DNA of 41,083 nucleotides from Welwitschia mirabilis (taxonomy: Eukaryota > Gnetophyta > Gnetopsida > Welwitschiales), in contig JBOZIK010000001.1 in the NCBI GenBank assembly GCA_051453625.1, positions 130,357,699-130,398,781 on the forward strand, in the 5' to 3' direction. The notes beneath the pieces are model-generated. The model was not told where the DNA came from. It searched no databases and saw only the letters and a program-made list of their open reading frames with translations. A program made the translations under genes and the position numbers. Below are positions 33,567-41,083 of this stretch, piece by piece. Position 1 is the first letter of the stretch, and each line of letters starts with the position of its first letter.

Positions 33567-33960
33567 AAATAAACGAATATACACTTATACAAATTATAGC
33601 TTTAGTAAGAAAATCTAATATTAACAAAGAGATGTTTCATTAATTAAGTAACCTTACCTACTAAATTACTCTAAGTAGGAGATTATTTTAGCCAAATTTT
33701 AATTTAAAGAAATTACTTTATCTTTAATTTTTTAAATAAATCTTAAACTTTATAATTCTATATCATCGCATAATAGTTTAGCATTAAGAAAGAGCCTAAT
33801 CACTTAGAAAATTATACTTAAGTCTTTTTTGAAAGGATTAGGTAGTTTTGAAGTGATGCTAAAGTGTCTTCTAAGACTTTTTAAATAACTCTAATCTAGA
33901 TAACGTTTATGATTAATAAAATTTTTTTAAATATTATGAAGGTACGGAGTTGTGACATTT

Positions 33961-33973
33961 TGATAACAAAGCC
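33961..33973 (+). promoter_or_regulatory. Decayed primer binding site of element E
   Basis: TGATAACAAAGCC differs at three positions from TGGTATCAGAGCC, the initiator tRNA-Met PBS used by chromoviruses, and lies three bases after an LTR-like end. Confidence 0.6.
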
Positions 33974-34029
33974 ATAAGTTAATAAATTTTTCTTACTAAT
34001 AGTAGAATGTAAGCCCTTATAGAACCTGA

Positions 34030-34990
34030 TTGATGGTTTCTAGAAGAGAAGTGATTCCTCTTATTGATCTTAGATATCTAGATAATGTATTCCACAATCT
34101 AATGGATGAATTACAGGAAAGAAGTTATGGTAGAAATAAAGAATTAATATCTAGAAAGTTAATAATGCAATTTAAGTAAGCAAATCCTTTAGTTTTCAAG
34201 GGATCAAATAATTTAGCTGAGGCTGACACATGGTTGATATCAATACTAAGATATATTTAGAGTTATTTAACTTTATCTCAAAATAGAAGACTACATTATC
34301 AACTCATCAACTAAATAAAGATGTAGTTCTATAGTGAAAAGAAGAGAAAGTAAGTCCTCAATTTCTAGATCATCTATATTGGAAAATATTTGAGGCTAGA
34401 TTTTGAACAAGATACATATTAGAATTTTATAAGAATGTAAAAGCATAAGAGTTCTATAGCCTTAAGCAAGGCTTTATGACAGTGGCCTAAAATGAAAATA
34501 AAGTCATGGGGCTACTAAGGTATGTCTTAGACATAGATGAAAGTGAAGCAGTGAAAGTGAGATTAGTAGTAGGTTTGCATTCTATGATTCAAAGCCAAAT
34601 AAAGATTTTCCAATCTAGCATTCTTATTGAAGCTCTATAGAATGTCAAAATTAGTGAAGAATCATGAATTAGGGGTGAGAACTTTAAAGAAAGAAAAAGG
34701 ATACTCCAAGAGGATGGACAAATGTAGCTATTAAAAAGCCGCCATTCAAGTATCTAGCAACAGTAATGAACACTAACATATTTGAAATGATTAGGGCTAA
34801 TATAATGAAGTCCTAGCATTCTTAAGAAATGGGTAAACCTTTAAGCTAGTCAAAATTATAGTATTCTTCAGGAAATGTAGATAAAAACTTTAAAGGAATA
34901 GGATTTTATAATTGTGGAGGTCCTCATGTGGTTAGAGACTGTCCTTAAAAAATAAAAAGAGGAGGGGCTTCAAACAATATTAGGAAGCTT
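34030..34990 (+). pseudogene. gag: Chromovirus-like gag of element E
   Basis: Pieces in several frames: PLVFKGSNNLAEADTWLISI (about 34190-34250), the conserved start of gypsy gag, then the weakly preserved capsid region. The zinc knuckle NCGGPHVVRDCP lies at 34910-34945; its first Cys is replaced by an aromatic residue. CGGPH..RDCP is the knuckle style of a gypsy group with a short His spacing. Many stops. Confidence 0.75.
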
Positions 34991-35700
34991 TACACCTCAA
35001 TTTTTGATGAAGGTAATCAATCTCTAGTAATACTAAAAACCTTAGTTACTCTGATAGACCTCCTTATAAGAATTTTATTAGATCTAAGAGCTTTAAACTC
35101 CTTTATTTCCTTTTCTTTAGCCCAAAGATTATTCCCATTAATTAAGTTTAGGAAGTAATTAGTAGTGGAACTTTTAGATGGTAGTAAAATTAGAACTTTT
35201 AGTGAAATGTCTATGTGTAATTTGGACATTGGTGATTAGAATTAGATATTTTGATATCATTTTAGGCATGAATTAACTATAGTAGAATAAGGCTCAAATA
35301 GATTACTATTGTAGAAAAGTTATAATTTTGGGTCTTAGAAATGAGATAATCTAGTTATTAATTAAGCTTAGTTATACTATATTAAATATAATTATAGGCA
35401 ACCAACTAAGAAGAAAAGTTAAAATACAAAAGGAATTTGGTATGTTGAATTATATTTTCTCCTTACAAACTTAGCCAAAACATTTAGAATTTCTAGTAAT
35501 ATAGAATTTATGGATGTGTTTCTAGATGAATTACTAGGATGTCTTCCTAGTAAGGAAGATGTTTTAAATTTTATTTGAAACTTTTTCAATTTTCTTTGAA
35601 ACCTAGAATAGAACACATATCTAGAGGTCCTTATATAATGTCTCTAATTAAGTTAGCAGAACTAAAAGCACAGCTAGCAACCTTATTAGATAAGGCTTAA
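34991..35700 (+). pseudogene. pol: Protease region of element E
   Basis: An open stretch has VTLIDLLIRILLDLRALNSF (35046-35105). The expected DTGA active site reads DLRA (Asp at 35081-35083 kept, Thr and Gly lost). It is followed by ISFSLAQRLFPL and VVELLDGSKI, typical of gypsy protease. The part from 35230 to 35700 is a degraded linker to RT (DVFLDELLGCLPS-like, about 35513-35550, where gypsy elements have DVF.ELPGLP). Confidence 0.72.
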
Positions 35701-36575
35701 TCATACCAAGCATATCTCCTTTGGTGCACCAATTTTATTTGTCAAAAAGAATGATGGTGGTGTAAGAATTTGTGTAGATTATAGAATTATAAATTAGTTA
35801 ATGATTAAGAATAGCTAAAGATCCATGTCATTAGATAAAGTATGCAAAAATCTTCTTTAAATGGATCTTAAATTAGGATATCACTAGCTTCAAACTAAGG
35901 AAAAGTATGTTTTCAAAAATTCCTTCAGAACTCAGTATGAACATTTTGAATTAAAGGTTGTTCCTTTTGATCTTACCAGTGCTCCAATAGCATTTAATGA
36001 ACAACATATTTAGAGAGTACCTAAATGAATTTGTAGTAGTCTTTATTGATGATGTATTAGTATACTCTCCAATAAGGGAAACCCATGAACAGCATCTAAG
36101 ATTAGTATTAGATATCTTAAGAAGAAATTACTTTTATTAAAATATAAATAAATGTAAGTTTTGGTTATTAAAAATTAAATTTTTATAACATGTAATATTA
36201 TAAGAAGGAGCTAATATAAATTATGACAAGATCCAAGCAGTGAAGGTTAGCCTAGACCATAATTAGTAACAAAAATAACGAGTTTTCTTGGTCTTGTAGG
36301 ATATTATAGAAGATTTATTATCAACTTCTCTAAGATTGCTATTTCTTTAACCTCTCTATTAAGAAAATATATCCAATTTTCATAAATGGATTAAGGTGAA
36401 GAAGATTATTAAACTTTAAAATAATCCCTCACTTCAGCTTCTATTCTAAAGATGCTAAAACCGGGGAAGCCTAATGTAGTTTTTATTAATGCATCAAGAG
36501 AAGAAATAAGGGTAGTTTTGATGCAATATGATAAGGTTACTTCATATGCATAACACCCTAGATTATATGTCACTA
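35701..36575 (+). pseudogene. pol: Reverse transcriptase and RNase H start of element E
   Basis: RT runs from GAPILFVKKNDGGVRICVDY (35723-35782) through [17 protein letters not shown] (about 35945-35995). The palm [10 protein letters not shown] (36042-36071) keeps both Asp. The thumb ([14 protein letters not shown]) and SFLGLVGYYRRFIINFSKIA (about 36280-36340) follow. RNase H starts with VFINASREEIRVVLMQ, where the first catalytic Asp is Asn (36488-36490). Similarity ends near 36575, so the rest of RNase H, integrase and the 3' LTR are missing. Frame changes are frequent. Confidence 0.83.
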
Positions 36576-37329
36576 CATTGGGATGTGTACCAATCCTTAC
36601 TTTTATAGGTGTATGTAGTGATTAAAAGCACATGAGGAAATAGTCTTATAAAGGACTTCCTCTTTTTCTTACATGATCTCTTTGGATTTAAGGGATCTAA
36701 AAAAGTTTGTCTCATCTTTATCAAGCTTTTATTTCATCTTGTCTCTCACTCATAGAGGAACGATAGTTATTTTTAGACTTTTGAATTTATAGGTTTACTT
36801 CAAGTTATCATGATTTCTCTCATCTACTATTGATCTAAAGGAAAAGCTTTAAGCTTGCGAGAGAGGAAAAAAGGGGCATCTTGCATTTTAATATATTTGA
36901 ATAAAATTTTACATAGTATTAAACAGAAATGGTATTAAGTGGAGAAGTGGGAATTTCCAAAGGAAATGGCAAGAGCTCTTTGTGCTTAAGAGGAGCTAGG
37001 AATCACAAGAAAATAAAAGACAAACCAAGCTTTTGTGAGTCACAGACTTCCTTTGCATAGTATTTGTTTATGAAGGAATATTTCTATACTTAAATATGTT
37101 TTGAGTTAATGATATCATCATTTGGAGTTTGTTTATGATTTAAAAAGATGTTCATGGAATTAAATAAATATAAAAGCAATGGGAAAATAAGCTATAAGAG
37201 TCTATGTTTTGCATGCCAAAATTGCCACTATAAGAAAGTATAATTGATTATTTAACATAGAGAGAAATATTACAACACATTATTTTATTACATATTAATA
37301 TTTTCTACTTTTTTATTATCTTTTATAAT
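36576..37329. other. Stretch with no recognisable gene
   Basis: A short purine run (GAGAGAGGAAAAAAGGGGCAT, about 36859-36880) recalls a polypurine tract, but no LTR is demonstrable beside it. Otherwise AT-rich and featureless. Confidence 0.4.
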
Positions 37330-38330
37330 ATTATGGACTTTTTCTTAACATTGGCAGGTCTATTACTAGCTTCTATAGAACACTTCCAAACTTTAAGAAT
37401 GATAGGGTAAGTAGTGGAATGTATAGTAACTCTAAGAATAATAAAGTCAATAGGATAAATTGCTTTATCAATTTAAATTAGGATACCATTTTAGATTCCT
37501 AGGGTTTAACCAAGGTTTCATTCACCATAGAAAGAACTACATTAGTGGGATTAACATGGTTAAATCCTATTGCTTGAAAAAGAGGCTTTAGCATAAGGTT
37601 AAGTTTACCTTCTAAAATTATGGAGGCTTTAGCAATAACATGATAATATCATAAGGCTTTACCAATAACATGATTACCAATGGTAATAGTAGTAGTAGGG
37701 GATCCAAGTTCATCAAATTTAATAGGAAGTTTTTATTAAAAAAAATAAGTCATAAATGGATAAGGTTAATTGTTTCTTTAGAAGATTGAAACTTTTTTAA
37801 TTAAGTGCATAAGTCTTTAAGAAATTTAGCATATGGATGAATTTTCTTAATCACCTCAAGAAGATCAATATTAATATTAACATATTTAAAAATCTTATAA
37901 ATATCACCATAATTACTAGATTATTTATTAGATTGAAGATGACTAATAAAAAATAGAACCTTCTAATTTTCTCTCTTAAAACTTTTTTTTAGTATTAGAC
38001 TTAAAATTTTTAATTAATTCATCTAAAATTAAATCTTCTTTAACTTTCAAATTAGACTTAGAAATGACTATTTTACTTCTTCATCTAATGGTATTTGCAT
38101 CAATGTGTTCTTACATCACATTAGTTGATTTTTAATTAGGAGTAAATTAAGAAGGTAAAGGAGGATGACTCTTCTTCTTCTTTATTGTTAGAATATAAAA
38201 TGAATAGTTTATTACATTTGATTCATTTAATTAACTAATAGCTTCATAAAAGTGTTAGGATGTGAATCATACGCTTTTCTTATTTGATTAATCATTTTTA
38301 ATAATTACCTATAATCTTAAGTATCTAATT
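37330..38330 (-). pseudogene. pol: Ty3/gypsy gag-pol linker and protease fragment, element F
   Basis: On the - strand the linker YGDIYKIFKYVNINIDLLEV and YAKFLKDLCT (about 37925-37800) matches the conserved segment before protease in Athila-like gypsy elements. KLPIKFDELGSPTTTITIGN (about 37730-37675) and GFNHVNPTNVVLSMVNETLV (about 37570-37510) correspond to protease strands. The active-site region between them is scrambled, and no intact DxGA is seen. No RT follows to the left. It is a fragment unrelated in position to element E, which is on the opposite strand. Confidence 0.65.
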
Positions 38331-38432
38331 CACATAAACATATAGTAGTATAGGGAGTTAACCCAATGTTATACTCTAGAGAGGAATCCTGAGTACATTT
38401 AGAAAATTTCTTCACTCAAAAAAGAAACAAAA
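38331..38432. other. Short junction sequence
   Basis: Between the gypsy fragment and the LTR remnant. No PBS is seen on the left of 38433, so the remnant cannot be shown to be the LTR of element F. Confidence 0.35.
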
Positions 38433-39227
38433 TGTTGTTCTATTTTAATTTCAAAATGATAAATAAATGATAATACAATAGTAGATAAAATGCAATAAAC
38501 TAATATAAGGATGAGATGTAATCCTAAATGCAATCACTAATAAAGTTTTCCCAACTTCTTGTCATTCAAGTTGGCCCTCATATACTGTATCAAAATTACA
38601 ATTGGCTTTTATGTAATTAGCTTTATTTCAATAGAACATGTAAAGAACATAAGAGAGAAAGTAGGATAAATAAAATGACCTTTTATTAATTATAATGTTT
38701 TTATCTCCACTTTAATATAGTTACTTCTCAATAGAAGAAACACAACCTAATACCAAAATAAGATTCTTACCTAAGCTAGATGAATGCCTTGCATTGCATA
38801 ATTTACCTTTAAATCATCACAAGAACAATTGATACACTAAAGATGATAAATGGAGTACCTAAGGAGATTATTTATTATTTTTTATTGATGGTTTAAGTTG
38901 TAAAGAGGTAGTAATCAATAAGTGTAATTATATCAATTATTTCATAACAAATAGAATACATTTTACATTTATTAGAGATTTCATTCACTTAAATGTCACC
39001 TAAATAACCTAGTGGATAACACTCCTATTATGTGATTTTTTTCTTTTTTTCAAATCATGGTTGGCTGTCCTTCATGTATCCTCCTAGTGTAACACTTAAG
39101 TGTCATTTACCTAGGTATCATTTAGATGATATAGATGCATGATTATTACTTTAAAAAAATGAAGTTTTTGTTATCTTTCTTTAAGTATCATTTGCCTAAA
39201 AATCATTTGGATGATAAGATGGATGAC
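38433..39227 (-). repeat. Diverged Athila-family LTR remnant
   Basis: Starts with TGTTGTTCTATTTTAATT. It shares with the Athila LTRs the stretch around CTCAATAGAAGAAACACAACC (38727; compare CTCAATAGAAGAAGCATAGCC at 32030) and the GATGA/TCATTT motifs near 39110-39225. It is interrupted or truncated at 39227 by the next LTR. Confidence 0.5.
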
Positions 39228-40306
39228 TGTTGTAGTATGTATTTATGCAAGTGCTTAGGCTCAAAGGGATTCTATTAATTATAAAGTAAATAAATATCTT
39301 GCATAATACAACACACTAGTATAAGTGGGAGTAGACTCGAAATGTCATGTTCTTGTTGAAGTCTACGAGTATGAGACTTAGGTTGCTTTGTAAAAGAATA
39401 GGAATCAAAAATAAATGATAAATGCAAGGAATAAAGATACAGTGCATAATGCAATATGCAATCTAAACTAACATGAAATGCAAAAATAACCCTAACTCTA
39501 CTTTCTTTCAGTCTTAACAAAGGTTACTCTTAATAATCTATATCATCCAAGAAATTATCACCAGATCAAAGGCAACATAGACTATAAGGGTCATCAAAGA
39601 ATATATAATACAAGTATGAAAACAAAACAAAATAAGGTTTTTATATTCAAAAGTAACAAGCATCTTGGTTACAAAACAGTTAGGTCTCAATGGAAGATAC
39701 ATAGCCATCCACCACGTGCACATCTTTCTGCAACACTCAAGATGGATCTTCCGCCCTTTGATCTCCTATCACGAGAATGTCTAGTGCAACTAAAATGAGA
39801 AGGATAGTCAAGGGTGGTCTTATTTATAAGAAAATATAACAGAAAAGGACAAATGATAGGTGCAGTAAGAAACTCTTCTTTACAACTCAGAAACAGATAA
39901 AACGGTCAAGGGAATTTGTCAGAGTTGGTTACATGTCAGTGTCATCCAGGCTGTCATCCAAATAATAGTGGAGATAATAGTACATTATAAAATCTTCTCA
40001 AAATGATGACTCATTAATCCACATCAACAGTCATCGTCTTGCCTGTCATGAGGATGACGAAGGGGATGACGGTCTTCTATGATTCTTGTCTTGAGAAGAA
40101 ACTTAGCATTTTTGTCATAAATCCTTCTTAAAAGCTTTGTGCATCAGAAAGTGTCTTTAATGCATTAAATTTGGATAAGAATCGCACTTTTACAGGATTT
40201 CGTTTTGTATCTCTAAAATCCTTAGAATTGCACTTAAACCTATATAAAAGTCCTACAGAACAACTCATAAAACCCCATCAAATAACCATAAATTGGTAGC
40301 ATAACA
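39228..40306 (-). repeat. LTR of a second Athila-family element (element G)
   Basis: TGTTGTAGTATGTATTTATGC to GGTAGCATAACA on the + strand, 1079 bp, with conserved landmarks of the Athila LTRs (AATACAACACACTAGTATAAG, CTTAACAAAGGTTACTCTTA). The bases to its right, TAGCCCCTCACTTATTC, match the polypurine side of the 3' LTR at 16128, so this is the 3' LTR of a - strand element running off the window. It abuts the LTR remnant on its left. U3 has two GATGACG motifs (about 40052-40070). Confidence 0.82.
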
Positions 40307-41083
40307 TAGCCCCTCACTTATTCTTTATTAGTCCCTGACAAAAACTAGGAATAAAAACCATAATTATGATCCAAATTATTTTTCAAAAGATAAATTTGGA
40401 AGTTATAAAATAAGCTCATAAAACACATTACTTGGATAGATAACAAGTATTGCATAATGTGTATGAAAAATTTGAAAATTTTATGTCATAAAAAAATCTA
40501 ATTTAAGTTTAAAAAAATTTTAAAAATGAGCTATAAAAATGAGTCTCTACCCCCTCCTTCCTCCTTCCCCCCTAAGAAAAAGCAATATGTACTGTATTGG
40601 ATAATAAAGCAAAGAAAGTAAACAGGAATGAGAAGGCAGTAAAAGATGATAAGAATGAGGATAATTTTAAAAATGAATTACAAAGCTAAGTGATGTTAGA
40701 GTTAAAAAATGTAGAGATATGAAATATTATGATAGGTAAAGAAAATAGTTGATAAAAAATGTTTTATTACAAAAAGAACATAAGCTACGCTTATAACACC
40801 AAAAAGCCAAAAATAACACAAATTATTGAGAAAACACTTATCTAGGCACGAATTATGTTTTATTAAAAATTGAAAGAAAACATGCTAAAAAATATTTAAT
40901 GACTCTGAAATAACTAACCAAACCACAAAAGAAAATAAGAAGAATGGGAATAAGATAATATAAACAAAAGATAACCTACCAATTTAATATTTTAATCTAG
41001 CAAACTTCCATGAAAGTAATCATAACATCACTTGATGCAAAAATGCATAATTTAATGTACAAAAATTCCATTCGATAAGGTAT
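40307..41083 (-). mobile_element. Internal 3' region of Athila-family element G (runs off the window)
   Basis: It begins with the polypurine tract (AGTGAGGGGCTA on the - strand). No gene is visible. The last ~110 bases (TTAATCTAGCAAACTTCCATG and following) match about 23880-23980 in the Athila spacer. Element G therefore lacks the roughly 2.4 kb, with the extra ORF, that the first Athila copy carries there besides its copia insert. A C/T run at 40550-40572 stands out. Confidence 0.65.

Larger units (their letters stand above)
32685..33957 (+). repeat. 5' LTR of gypsy element E, right part
   Basis: The ~133-bp array resumes (32690 to about 33000, units starting at 32783 and 32922). After it comes an AT-rich segment with a 500-N gap (33067-33566). 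The LTR end GTTGTGACA (33949-33957) lies three bases before the PBS. The end is well supported by the PBS; the body lacks a second LTR for comparison. Confidence 0.6.
13080..36575 (+). mobile_element. Chromovirus-like Ty3/gypsy element E, split by a 17.7-kb insertion and 3' truncated
   Basis: This is the outer element of the nest. Its 5' LTR runs from about 13080 to 15024 and resumes at 32690-33957. A decayed iMet-type PBS (33961-33973), gag, protease, RT and the start of RNase H follow, and similarity ends near 36575. Integrase and the 3' LTR are not seen. The FIDDVLVYS palm and the CGGPH..RDCP knuckle point to a chromovirus-type gypsy (Tekay/Del side); the exact clade is uncertain. The LTR would be about 3.2 kb without the insert, long but usual for that group. 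The LTR start is approximate. Confidence 0.65.

Noticed and set aside
32952-33627. 176-210-residue ORFs across the 500-N gap
   Set aside because: Made of N plus the same duplicated flank on both sides.
39275-39798. ORFs on both strands within the LTR at 39228-40306
   Set aside because: They lie wholly inside an LTR and have no recognisable domain.
1-41083. Novel functional gene system or intact host gene
   Set aside because: Every coding trace that I can identify is a broken retroelement protein; remaining stretches show no sustained frame, intron-exon pattern or conserved motif.

Overview
The window looks like AT-rich intergenic DNA from a land plant, probably a flowering plant. Every coding trace I can identify belongs to decayed plant LTR retrotransposons: Sirevirus-type Ty1/copia, Athila-type Ty3/gypsy and a chromovirus-like Ty3/gypsy element. 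I find no intact host gene, no rRNA or tRNA gene and no CRISPR array. No retroelement protein is intact; all carry stops, frameshifts or lost catalytic residues. Species cannot be told from the sequence. Nine runs of N mark assembly gaps.

Left part (1-13080). Positions 1-662 are an integrase-to-RT fragment of a copia element, cut by a 100-N gap. A longer copia copy of the same family follows on the + strand (763 to about 6526): gag, protease, integrase, RT, RNase H, a non-coding 3' region, a polypurine tract and a 3' LTR from 5246. The LTR has a TATA box and an array of GTCGAC/GTTGAC motifs. From 6527 to about 13080 there are only AT-rich DNA, two microsatellites and one possible promoter-like segment.

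Centre (about 13080-36575) is a three-level nest. Level 1 is a chromovirus-like gypsy element on the + strand. Its LTR (about 13080-33957 once the insert is removed) carries a ~133-bp tandem array and is followed by a decayed iMet-type primer binding site, gag, protease, RT and the start of RNase H. Level 2 is a full-length Athila-type element on the - strand (15025-32684) inserted inside that LTR. It has LTRs of 1104 and 1108 bp, a near-perfect 5-bp target duplication (CTAAT/CTACT) and an 18-nt PBS of tRNA-Asp type. It also has gag, protease, RT (partly present twice), RNase H, integrase and a degenerate extra ORF. Level 3 is a Sirevirus-like copia element on the - strand (17033-21706) inserted in that extra ORF. 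Its LTRs are 1231 and 1230 bp with an iMet PBS, but its internal part is reduced to 2.2 kb.

Right part (36575-41083). A - strand gypsy linker/protease fragment (37330-38330) is followed by a diverged Athila-type LTR remnant (38433-39227). Directly abutting it is a further Athila-family LTR (39228-40306) with its polypurine side and 777 bp of internal sequence running off the window.

I see no evidence for a new functional system. The points most worth checking are the reconstructable nesting order, the GTC-type palindromic motif clusters in the U3 of three LTR families, the degenerate extra ORF in the Athila 3' region, the repeated G-to-A loss of catalytic acidic residues, and two gap-flanking duplications that look like assembly problems.
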